64,000 nt of DNA, taken from NCBI GenBank assembly GCA_025175895.1, contig CM045991.1, forward strand, positions 90,073,174 through 90,137,173. The letters run 5' to 3'. The notes under the pieces were generated by a model. That model had not been told where the DNA came from, ran no database searches, and saw nothing but the letters and a program-made list of their open reading frames with translations. This document shows, one piece after another, positions 45,380 through 56,203 of the stretch (position 1 is the first letter of the stretch; every line of letters begins with the position of its first letter). The translations under genes were made by a program, and so were the position numbers. The DNA comes from Wurfbainia villosa. Lineage: Eukaryota; Streptophyta; Magnoliopsida; Zingiberales; Zingiberaceae.

Positions 45380-48320
45380 TCTTCTACATGGGTATTAGAT
45401 ACGGATGTGCATCTCACATTTGTACTAATGTGCAGGACCGAGAAATAGTAGAATAATGGCAAAGGGTGAAGTGGACCTACGAGTAGGCAATGGCGCAAAA
45501 GTTGTCAGCCAGTAGTAGAGGAACATATTCTTTGTCTTTGCCCAATCGGGCTTATCTTAGAACTAGAGGAGTGCTTTATGTACCGCATTAACAAAGAACA
45601 TAATTTCAGATCTTGTTTAGACAAGAAAACTTTTCTTTTATAATAAAGGACAAATGTTGTTCCATTTATTTAAATGAAATGTTCTATTGTAATGCACCAC
45701 TTATGAATGGTCTCTATGTTCTAGATTTAAAACCCAATTTATAACGTGAATACAAACGGTTCAAATCGAATGATTTGAACCAAACATATCTCCGCATCAC
45801 GCCTAGGTCACATAAATGAAAAACGCATATCCCAACTCCATAAAGATGGATTATTGACTCATTTGATTTTGAATCATATGAGGTATGCAGTCTTGTCTTT
45901 AGGAAAGATGACTAAAACTCCATTTAGTGGACATGGCGAGAGAGCGACGGATTTGTTAGGACTCATACATACCGATGTATGTGGCCCTTTCAATGTCGGG
46001 CCAGAGAGGCTATAAGTACTTTATTACTTTCACCGATGATATGAGTAGATTCGGCTACTTATATTTGATGAGACATAAGTCGTAATCCTTTGAAAAGTTC
46101 AAAGAATTCAAGAATGAAGTACAAAACCAACTTGTAAGCGACAAGCTACTTCGATCGATCGAGGTGGTGAATACCTTAGTCAAGAGTTTCGTGATCACCG
46201 GCCGAAAGTGTGGGATAATATCCCAACTCACTCGAACACCACAATGGAATGGTGTATCCGAGAGGAGAAATCGATTATTAGATATGGTACGATCAATGAT
46301 GAGCCGATCGATCTACCTACTTCCTTTGGGGTTTAGCTCTAGAGACACCGCTTTCACACTTAATCGCTCCCATCAAAAGTCAGAGAAAAGACACCATATA
46401 CGATATGGACCGAAGAGTCCCAAAATGTCTTTATAAAGATTTGGGGTTGTGAAGCTTACGTTAGACGCCAAGTCTCGTATAAACTAGGACCCAAATCGAT
46501 AAGTGTTATTTGGATATCCCAAGGAAACTAAGGGATATTACTTTACAATCCCACACTTGGCAAGGTGTTTGTTGCTGTAAATGCCGCCTTTCTAGAAAGA
46601 GAATTTATTTCTAGAAATACTAGTGGAGTAAAATTCATCTCAAGAAGTTCAAGATGATGATAACACTAAGGCTTCACGGAAAATGAACAGAACCACAAAG
46701 TGTTGTGGATGAGGAAATTGTTGCCCAAAGAGTTGTGGAGCAAACACTGCTCAAGTAGACCAACCTCTTCAGAGATCTAATAGGATCCGCCAACCCGAGA
46801 GATATTCTTTTCTCGATCGACAACTGATGTATTGCTTGTCGATCTCGACGAGCCTACATCCTATCAAGAAGCTATGATGAGCCCAGATTCGAGAAATGGC
46901 TAGAGGCCATGAGATCCAAATGGAATCCATGTACACTAACCAAGTATGGACTTTGGTTGATCCACCAAGGGGTAAAACCCATTGGTGTAAGTGGGTCTTT
47001 AAAGTAAAGACTGACATGGATGGTAATAAGCATACCTATAAAGGTAGATCGGTGGCTAAAGGATTCAAACAAATTCATGGTATTGACTATGATGAAACCT
47101 TTTCACGATTGCGATGCTTAAATCCATTCGGATCATACTTGCTATTGCGACCTACCACGATTATGAGATCTGGCGGATGGATGTCAAAACCGCTTTTACG
47201 AATGGAAGCTACTCGAGGATGTGTACATGACACACTGAGGTTTTGAAGATCAAAGCATCTGGAAAGGTATCTGGCGCAAAGGTCCATTTATGGACTAAAG
47301 CAAGCCTCTCATTTGGAATCTTCGATTCGATGATGCAATCAAAGAGTTTGGTTTCATCAAGAATGAAGATGAACCTTGTGTCTACAAGAGAAATAGTAGA
47401 ACACAGTTGTATTTCTTGTCTTGTATGTAGATGACATACTTCTCATCGGAAATGATATTCCCTCACTCCGATCTGTGAAGATGTGGTTAGGGAATTGTTT
47501 CTCGATGAAAGACTTAGGTGAATTTGCCTATATTCTAGGCATCAAGATCTATAGAGATAGATCTAAAAGATTACTTGGCCTAAGTCGTCGTACATGATAA
47601 AGTGCTAGATCGTTTTGCTATGCAAAATTCCAAGAAAGGATTTACGCCTTTATCACATGGTGTGAGTCTTTCGAAGACTCAATGTCCCTCTTCTAAGGAG
47701 GAGAGATCGCATGGATAAGATCCCTTATGCATCGCCGTAGGGTCTATCATATGCGCCATGCTTTGTACTCTCACGGCGTCTCGTATGCTTTGAGCATGGC
47801 GAGTAGATACCGATCGGATCCGGTGAAAGTCACGGATAGCGATCAAAAATATTCTTAAATACTTACGAAGAGCGAAGAATATTTCACGATATTTGGAAGG
47901 CAATGAGAGCTAAGCGTAAAGGGTTCTGATGATGCAAGCTTCCAAGCAGACAAGGATGACTATAGATCGCAATCGAGTGCGTGTGTTTGCTGAATGATGG
48001 TGTGGTGGAAGAGTTGAGCGAGACCACGATTCTTGATTCTACAATGAAGCCGAGTATATTCTTTGCGCATCGATGCGTGAAAGGAGTTTGGCTCCGTAAG
48101 TTCATCGATGAACTTGGGGTAGTTCTAGCATTGCGAGATCCAATAGACCTCTATTGTGACAACAATGGGGCTATTACGCGAACTAAGGAACCTCGATCAC
48201 ATCGTGGACCAAACACATCTTGCGCGCTTCCATCTCATTCGAGAGATCATCGATAGAGGAGATGTGAGGATATCAGATCGATAGAAGCTAACATTCGCAG
48301 ATCCATTGACCAAGGCTTTG
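45380..48320 (+). pseudogene. C2 pol pseudogene (protease - integrase - RT - RNase H)
   Basis: Protease near 45390 reads VLDTDVHLTF, where a lost base changes the expected LDTGCASHIC. Gag-pre-integrase is at 45590-45900. Integrase: LIHTDVCGPFN near 45960, DRGGEY near 46160, WNGVSERR near 46240-46275. RT: 46896-47100 (QVWTLVDPP, KWVFKVKTDMDGN, DYDETFS), then LVLYVDDILLIGNDIPSLRS from about 47415 with the catalytic YVDD, on to KDLGEFAYILGIKIYRDRSK. RNase H near 48075-48180 reads GVWLRKFIDELG and DLYCDNNGAI. Many frameshifts, often a lost C or G next to the same base. The first and second integrase Asp and the Glu survive as residues, in different frames. Confidence 0.88.
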
Positions 48321-48388
48321 TACGGAGGAAGCATGATGGTCACACTAGGTCACTAGGTATTAGATATCATAGTGATTGGTACTAGTTC

Positions 48389-48399
48389 TAGTGGGAGAT
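48389..48399 (+). other. Polypurine tract of C2
   Basis: AGTGGGAGAT precedes the 3' LTR start TGTTAG at 48400. Confidence 0.9.
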
Positions 48400-50262
48400 T
48401 GTTAGTTATAGCCCTAGAACCAATCATGTGATGGTTGAATAGGGAACATTTTGTATCATATTCTATAAAGGCAAATTATTGGTTATTATATTTACATCTT
48501 GCTTGTGCCACTAAATTAAATATAGTAATGCCCTAGAAAAGTAGGTTCTTATCTCTGACACATCGATTGGCGAAATTGATTATGAGAGGTAGAGAACACT
48601 TTCTAAATGTTCTAGTCAAGTATTAATATGCAAGGGCAATATTAATACATAAAGACTAGCATGTAGGTCAATTGATGACTTGATCTCACAAGTCATGGAT
48701 ATATGATATCAAGTTGACACATGGGTATATATTAGAGAATATATCTTGGTGACCCGCCATGAGAAAGTTTCATGGATCGTTATATGAGTGTCATAAACTT
48801 TCTCATGTGACTATTGGTATGAATAGTCCTCGGACACGAAGTCACTACGGTTCCCTACATAAGGAGTTATGTACTTTGGTATCGTCAGCGTCACCCGTAG
48901 CAGGGTGGACCATAAAGCGATTCTTGGGTATATAACAAATTATGCGGAGGATGTGAGTGATGTAGATGGGATCTATCCTCTCATATGACGAGAGTGATAT
49001 CGGTGGGCCTTGATTGAGTAGAACTACTAAAGCGCATGGCCATGCTCGAATGAGTCAATATGAGATATTGAGCTCATTTGTTTGAGTTAGTTTACTCGGG
49101 GATCAAGAAACACATAGATTGATCGAGGATGACCTCTATGCCTCATTGATCAATCGATATCAAGGATAGAAGGACACGGTCATATATTATAGTAGTCACG
49201 GAAAGGTTAGTCGGATCTTGACTTATCTCGTAACTTGGGTAGCAATGATGTATTGCTAGATGCCGCTCATTGCTTGTGTATCTAAAAAAGTTTAGGTCCA
49301 CTGCCAACGTTATGAGAGCCTATAGGGTCACACACAAAGAGCATGATAATTAGAGGAATTAGAGTATTCTAGTTTGACTAGAATAATTTGGGAATAAGCT
49401 TAAGTACAAAATGGTTTTTGGACTTTAAGCTTAATGAGAATTTTAGCTAATTGATTTAATGAGATTAATTCAATATGTTACCTTATTGATTTAATAAGAT
49501 TAATTCAATATGATAACATAAGCTTAATTGAATTAATAAGATTAATTCAATATGATAACATAAGCTTAATTGAATTAATAAGATTAATTCAACATGCATG
49601 AATACCACATAAGAATGCCACATAAGCATGCCACATAAGCATGCCACCTAAGCATCCACCTAAGCTAGATAAGGTGGAAGGAAACAAAATGGTTTTGTCT
49701 CCTTAAGTGGCCGGCCAAACAAGGAAGCCAAATCCTTTTTGAGTGTGTCTCAATGCAATGGATTGCATTGAATGTGAAGGAGGTGGAAGGGTTTCTCCAA
49801 CCCTATAAAGGCTCCATGGAGTGGCGGCCAAAGATGAGTTTTTGGTGGAGTGTTGTTGTTGGGAGCTTGAGGCTTGGAGAGAGCTTATTGTTGTGTGGCT
49901 TTTGTGAGTGTAGCAAGAAGAGTAGTCTTCTTCTTCCCTTCTCTTTTTCCCTAGCTTCCTCTCCTTTAGGGACTTCTCTAGCAAGAAGTAAAGGAGAGCT
50001 CCTCTAGTTTTCTTTTGTGAGACAAGAGCTTGCTCGTGTGGATACATATAGAGGCACGGACACTTGAACGTGCTAAAGATCCAACAAACAAAAGGAAGAA
50101 GCGGGATTAACAAGGGCACGCAACAAAGGTAATCCTCTCCTATAAGATAGGTTTGGTTTAGAGAAATTTATTTTATACGAGTTTGCTTTCGCATGGATCA
50201 CTTGGAAGGGATCCTAATTTTTCCGTTGCGCATATGCCATTTGGCATAAAGAATTCCCTGCA
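48400..50262 (+). repeat. C2 3' LTR
   Basis: 1,863 bp, pair of 41547-43383. Differences are mainly short indels, with at least seven in the first 220 bp. TATA-like TATAAAG is at 49804-49810. It is followed by the target duplication ATTTG. Confidence 0.92.
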
Positions 50263-50296
50263 ATTTGGGGACCAAATTTTTATTAGTGGGGGAGAA
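50263..50296 (+). other. Host gypsy pol end and polypurine tract
   Basis: Host sequence resumes as ATTTGGGGACCAAATTTT, with the PPT GTGGGGGAGAA directly before the 3' LTR start at 50297. This end is typical of Tekay-type chromoviruses. Confidence 0.88.
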
Positions 50297-53200
50297 TGTA
50301 AGATACCGGAAAAAAAATAATAAAATGATATTAAATACCCTTGTTGATTAAGAAATTATTCTATATAATATTTCAAAAATTTTTAGAAATTTTTTTGGAT
50401 TTAAATGGAGGTTTTATGGACATTTCATGGGGATAAAGCGGATAGACTTTTGTAAAGCCTGTTTAGACTATCTGCTATTGAGAAATTAATAGATAATTAA
50501 CCTAAGTTTATAATCTGTCGATTTTATACCTTCCGCGACTTTTCATTCTCGCTACAGTTTCTTTTCTTTCCGCGATTCCCCTTCTCCTCATTTCATCACC
50601 GTGTGATTCTTCTTTTGAGATCACATCTTCTTCTCTCCCAAATTCTCCGCCGCATACTTCTCCTCGTGACTGGCATCGTGAAGAAGCTCCATCGCCGACA
50701 GTGAGTATCTCTAGCAACCGTCAGCAACTCCTGAGGAGATCTCGAGACCGAGAGGGAAAATCAGATCGTCTCCTCGCAGCCGCTCACTGTCCACGCCATC
50801 GAGCCATAACCTGTCGCCACCGTCATGACTAGACTTCGCCGCCTGGCCACTCGCCACTGCCCATGGCCGCCTCCTCGAGCCGCTTGTCATGCATGCCACA
50901 GCGTTGCAGCCCTGTCGCCGCTGTCACACGGCCAAACTCCATTGCCTGACCACTCATCGCCACCGGATCTGGACGCTGCTCCAGCACCGTCGGTCGTCCT
51001 CCCTCTTCCTCTACTATCGCCGTCGCTTCGTCGGAGATCACCACCATGAGTTCTATTTTTTTTCAGCGAGATTGGTCTCGCGATGTGCCCTCCTCCAGCT
51101 TCGAGTGATCGCCAGAATTTCTTTCCTCTGCTTAGCCTGCTTGTGATACGAGCGACAACTTGGTGTTGATTTGTTCTGATGACTTACCATTCTATCTTTA
51201 GGTAATATCTTTAACCTCTCTTTGTTCTTCGGATTTTGAATTCAGAGAGTAGTTTTGGGAAGAATGGTAATAGGATGTTAATAATAGGTGTTGAGGGTAA
51301 TTTGAACAGGTTATTCTCTATTGGACTCCATTGATTTAGAGAGGATACCATTACTATGATTCACAGTGGTTATGGAGCTCAGATCAACGAATTTGCCAAC
51401 TCATTCAGCTACCCATCATGATGTTGGAGGTTGGCAGTGGGTGACGATCCGAGGAAGGTGAGTTTGTATGTTGAATTGATTGGTTGGAATGTAGTTAAGA
51501 GGTTTATTGATTTAAATCTAGTTGTATGTTGTAGGATTGTTGTGCTTGATAATTGGGAGTGAATTGATTTGTAGTTAATTGAATGAGGATAGATGTGAAG
51601 GCTTGATTAGGTTAAGTGGATAACTAGATCAATCTAGATGATCGGGATACGAAGTCATGTAGCATTCGATTCGATCACTTATTGTATAATAGAACTTAAT
51701 AGTAGTTCATGTTGTCTTGTAGGACTTTGATTAGTGACAGATGCTTATACGTCTGGATAGCTAGCGGAGCTATTTAACAGGTGGGTAATTTCCTACCCTG
51801 TCCAGGTAGTAATAGTTTCATTCAGATTTAGACATAGATATGATCATGCTATATATTCATATTATCTTGACCCTGCTCTTATTTATCCTTATGCTTGATA
51901 CTTGTCGTTGCCTATATATGCTTAAATATTGATATCACATTTTCCTTTATCATGATTTAGGAGTTACAGATGTGATGTAAGTAGATCTATAAATGTTTAG
52001 TAGGGTGTAGATGTTAGAGTACGGATGATGACCTGATTTGTAAATAGGGTAAAAGGTCATCCGTGGGTAGGTAATGCCCTAAATGTAGGATTTATTCCAA
52101 TACCCGTATGTTGCATACTTATTACCAACCAAGTGTTGTGTAATGGTTAGGTAAATTGTGAATAGTGTGTCGCTACGGACCGGTGGTCCTGACTTGTTAT
52201 GATCAGTTGAGTATGACTCTCTACAGAATAGAGAGTGTGTCGATCAGTTGAGTACGACTCGCTACATGATAGAGAGTGCGTCGAACAGTCGAGTACGACT
52301 CTCTACAGGATAGAGTGTGTCGATCAGTTGAGTACGACTCTCTACAAAATAGAGAATGCATTGATCGGATTGGTATGACTCTCTGTAGAATAGAGAGTCT
52401 GTGGTGGATGTCTGTATGCGTGACTGTGCATTCATATCATTTGCATGCATACTGATGACATAGTCTCCCTTGTGGTTGAAAGAGTTGTCAGTCATCCTGC
52501 CTCCCAGGTTACTCATGGATGAGTAACTGGTGTGAGGGCAGAGCATTTATTATGCCGCACTCTACCACTATAGAAGGTGGTAGTTGGAGTTGCGTGCAGT
52601 TGTCCTGGGTGCGTGGCACTCGACCACTCATGAGCAGTGTTAGTCGGAGTGGCCAGCAGCAGAGACCCCCATTGCGTAGTGAGCTCTTTATGCTCATATG
52701 CTACTCGATCATACTGCCCACTCAGCCACTCTAGAGCAGTGGTTGGTGTTGAGTTGGGACAGTTGTCATGTCGTGCCACCTAGGCCACGTGGTAGCGAGT
52801 AGGGGTGCACAGGCATGACCATGCATGCTGCATTGTCGTATCTTATGACACTTTGCATATTACCATATATATACATATATGCATGTATATATATACATGG
52901 ATGGTTGTGATTAGTATATATATAGATGTAGTCTATATATATATGCTTATTGTGATGTTGCATTTGATTGTACTATGCTTGCTGCATTTGGTTGTACATC
53001 ATCTTCATACATGCTACTTGCATCTGTTATATGGTTGTGTCGGATACCTGTATACTTGTTGGACAGACCATTAGATATATTTGACCTGTATCATGAGTAT
53101 ATTGTGAGTTAGTATTACTCTTCATGTTATATATTGGATATATGCTCAGGTTGGATCAGAGTAGCGTAGCAGACTTTCAGGTATATTTGCATTATACGTT

Positions 53201-53770
53201 GTTGATTTGGTTAGATAGTATATGCATGTATTTATATACTGTGCTGATATACCTGTTGTACCTCTAGGTTATGCTATTGAATTACATGTGATATTTGATA
53301 TATACATGTTTTTTCTATTACCTACTGAGTTATACTCACCACCACGGACCCTGGGTTTTTCTGTCGCCCAGGTAACAGGTAGAAGTCTTCTTGATGACTT
53401 GGAGCATCGCTGACTGTCAACGTCTCATCTTGTCTCCGAGGGTCCCAGCATGGATTTATGTTTTCTGTTGATTTCAGATGTTCCTTATTTCGATCCAGAT
53501 TTATGTGTTGGACTTGTTATGTGATGTACACACTTGTGGATTCGGGTTTTTCGATGTTTCCTTTATGTCATGGTGTCAGTCATACCGGTATGCACTGTAT
53601 ATTATTTGTGATGTAGTTGTATTATATTTCTGCTATATTTTGATGTAGTTATGTTTATATGTTATTGTTATTGTGGGCCCAAGGGCCTTGTATTAACACG
53701 ATATATTGCCACGTACAGGGGAGATGCCGTCCGTTTGCTTTTTGGCATGACATACTCTCGGGGCGTGACA
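50297..53770 (+). repeat. Host gypsy 3' LTR
   Basis: 3,474 bp from TGTAAGATACCGG to GGGGCGTGACA. 50560-51140 is GC-rich with open frames on both strands that I judge non-coding. 52201-52403 is a hairpin-bearing tandem repeat. 52866-52946 is AT-rich with TATATA runs. The last 589 bp pair with 3356-3944. A promoter was not located with confidence. Confidence 0.9.
52201..52403 (+). repeat. 41-bp tandem hairpin repeat, five units, in host LTR
   Basis: Units start at 52201, 52242, 52283, 52322 and 52363 (41, 41, 39, 41 and 41 bp). Each has GATCAGTTGAGTACGACTC or a close variant, then an inverted repeat. In unit 1 it is ACTCTCT-N7-AGAGAGT. There are no unique spacers, so it is not CRISPR-like. Confidence 0.9.
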
Positions 53771-54217
53771 AGCTTAGTATGACAATAGCCGATGGAAGCA
53801 CCTGAAGGCTAATGTATGAATGAACAAGTCATGGATGATTTTGAGGGATCCGATAGGCGTGAGGCTGACGGAGGTGGCTAGAAGGCTTAGGTCTAGGCTA
53901 AGGGTGGTCTAACAAGTATGAGGGCTGAAGGGGTTTTTGCCCCGGAAGCTCTCATACCAATTTAATGGTTTTAGCTTATCGAGTCCATGAGGGGAAACTT
54001 CGCTTCCCTGTTCACCTTGGTCGTTTGTTCATAGCAATCCCTTCGATGTCCCCGGATTAAAAAAAAATTAATCCTAGACAAAAGGGATTACCCAAACAAC
54101 TAAGTCATCGTCGTGCTATTCGTTTAGAGAGGTCACTTGAACAAACAAGTTGTTCAACTGACCAACCTCTATTCTACGAGTAGCCGCGGAATAGACGATG
54201 TCCGGATCGCCAGTTTT
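53771..54217. other. Unassigned 447 bp flank
   Basis: Sequence between the host gypsy 3' LTR and the copia D LTR. I recognise no family. It has an 8-bp inverted repeat TTGAACAA-N5-TTGTTCAA near 54132-54152 and GGGAA-N7-TTCCC near 53992-54010. No ORF is convincing. It may be the pre-insertion locus or part of an older element. Confidence 0.4.
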
Positions 54218-56065
54218 TGTGTTTATGCTCGGGATCCGAGTATTATTTAGACATATACAGATTTATATCATGCTCATAATTGAAAAACAAATACAAACAT
54301 GTAACATATAAAAATTAGAGAATCGATATACCTCTCGATCTTCTAATGTATGTCCTTTCTCCTTTCGGACGTCGTGTGGGCGATGCTCTACCAAAAGTCG
54401 AAGCTCCTAGATCGCAAATCTTCCTTCCTTGCTCTTCTAAAGCAAGAGGAAGAATAGAAACAAAGCTCTTCTCCTTCCTATAGCCAACCAACAAGCAACA
54501 AGGAGAATGCTTGCCGCCGGCCAACAAGGAGAAGGAGATAATGGTGGAAACCGGCCAAGACACCATGGGAAAGCCCTATATCTTGTTTCCACCACCTAAG
54601 GAGAAGGAGAAGGGGTCTTCGGATTCCAGCCAAGGGCTGGGAAAGGGCTGTGGGCGCCGGCCACCAAAGGAGAGGAAGAAGAAAGCAAATTACTTCCTTA
54701 TTTGGTGCCACCCAAGCCTCCTAAACCCTAAGCCTCCAAACCCTAATCCTAGCTCTCCTTATGGCTAGCCATGGAAGTGGGGAAGAAGATTAGGATGAGC
54801 ACAAGCCAAGGTAGAGGGAAGATGGAAGGAACCGGCCACACCTTAGGAGGAAGAAGAAAAACTCCTCCATGAGTTGCCGCCCACCCATAGCTCCCAAAAC
54901 CCTAGCCACCCAAACCTAATCCTAAACCAACTAGGATTCCTTGCCTCCAAAGGAAGCAAACCCTAATCCCTTTAAGCCATCATCATCTTGCCGCCCACTT
55001 CATGATCTCTATTTATAGAGTTGGGCTCAAGCCATGATTTAATCTCCTCCATTGGTTCTAGGGATTTAATCTCAACCGTCGGATCTAGAGATTTAATCTC
55101 AACCGTCGGATCTAGAGATTTAATCTCTACCTTTAGATCTAGAGTTTTGTTTTCATCCATTGAATCTAAGCTTCATGAGGTGTTAATAGGCTACATTAGG
55201 GACCATGAGGAGGAGTTGGATCTTGGCCACCCATGGATCAAGCCCACATAAAGTCCGATCCACTAATGATGATCCAATCCACTAAAGGATCATCATTGAT
55301 CTACCTCACCAACCCCCATATGATAATATGGGCTCCATATATTATTTGTATATTTTCTCCCCGTGTTTAAGATCTCGAATGTCTATCGATTAATTAATTT
55401 ACTGACCATTAATTAATCAACATCTAACTCCTTGAGTAGTACCACTCAACCTTTTCATCATGTCGGACCAAGTCCACCTGCAGGGTTTACATGATGAATC
55501 TTATGAGCTCCTCAAGAGGACATCATCATCCTAATATATAGGACACGGTTTTCTCCTATAATCAACGACACACCATATAAATAATATCATTTCCCAACTT
55601 ACCGAGCCTATCGATTTAATCTATAAATCTCGCCCATTGATAAATCAAAGAGATGAATACTAAGTATATGTGCTCGTTATTATATCGGGATTAAGAGCAT
55701 GTACTAAATAATATCTGAGGTCCGATTCGATTATGTAGTCAGCAATAAATTGAATCACCTCTAAGTCGTTCCTGCTCAATATACACAAAGTGCACTAGTG
55801 TGATTCTATGGTCAAGACAAACCAATACCAAATCACACTACAACCATTTCGATGGTTTATCCAAAGTCATCTCGGTTGTGAGCCTTTACTTATACTTTAT
55901 AAGGAGCCGATAACATGATCTCCCATGTGACACCACACACCATGTTATCTACAATGTAATGTATTAGACAATATTGCATAACTATGTAAACAATGATCAT
56001 GTGATTCTTATTTCAAAATAAAGATGTTCATATAAAAGATAGACTTTTCAGTATACATCCCTACA
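54218..56065 (-). repeat. D 3' LTR
   Basis: About 1.85 kb. In element sense it starts TGTAGGGATGTATAC after the PPT. The outer end near 54218 is a guess from a TG, because no second copy is in view. 55033-55146 has about four copies of a 27-bp unit (GATTTAATCTCAACCGTCGG) just upstream of the TATA box in element sense. Confidence 0.72.
55011..55017 (-). promoter_or_regulatory. TATA box in D LTR
   Basis: Element sense CTCTATAAATAGAG. The 27-bp repeat array begins about 16 bp upstream, so the repeats sit where proximal promoter elements would be. Confidence 0.65.
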
Positions 56066-56078
56066 ATCTCCCACTTAT
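56066..56078 (-). other. Polypurine tract of D
   Basis: Element sense ATAAGTGGGAGAT, directly before the LTR start TGTAGGG. Confidence 0.85.
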
Positions 56079-56203
56079 ACTAAAAGACTATGCTGTCCTC
56101 ATACTACCATACATCTGATTCCCCTTCCCTCCACATGCCTATCAAAGCTCTCGCTAGAAGGGCCTTAGTGAAAAGGGTCTACCAGGTCATCTTCTGATGC
56201 AAT

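Larger units (their letters stand above)
41547..50262 (+). mobile_element. Ty1/copia element C2, complete but mutated
   Basis: 5' LTR 41547-43383, PBS 43384, leader, gag from 44552, pol to about 48310, PPT 48389-48399, 3' LTR 48400-50262; 8,716 bp. Exact 5-bp duplication ATTTG at 41542-41546 and 50263-50267. It lies in the 3' end of the host pol, where the host sequence continues as GGGGACCAAATTTTTATTAG. Confidence 0.93.
3356..53770 (+). mobile_element. Ty3/gypsy chromovirus (Tekay-like), host of nested insertions
   Basis: One gypsy element accounts for 3356-3944 (end of 5' LTR), 3945-5992, 14879-15447, 39562-41546 and 50263-50296 (internal), and 50297-53770 (3' LTR). The pieces join into one colinear gag - RT - integrase - chromodomain remnant - PPT order once S1, C1 and C2 are removed with their target duplications. 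The RT reading is split exactly at 15447/39562. With insertions removed, the internal part is about 4.6 kb. The lineage call rests on the long LTR (about 3.47 kb), the PBS, the 3' end ATTAGTGGGGGAGAATGTAAG and the chromodomain remnant. Confidence 0.85.

Noticed and set aside
50825..51146. Overlapping GC-rich ORFs on both strands, possible captured host gene
   Set aside because: They lie wholly within the gypsy 3' LTR, are open on both strands because of composition, and show no recognisable motif.
52201..52403. Regularly spaced palindromic repeats, CRISPR-like at first sight
   Set aside because: Units abut directly with no unique spacers and sit in a plant retrotransposon LTR.
54972..55160. 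Small repeat protein with EIKSLDPTV units
   Set aside because: It is the translation of the 27-bp promoter-proximal tandem repeat in the D LTR; no start context or neighbours support a gene.
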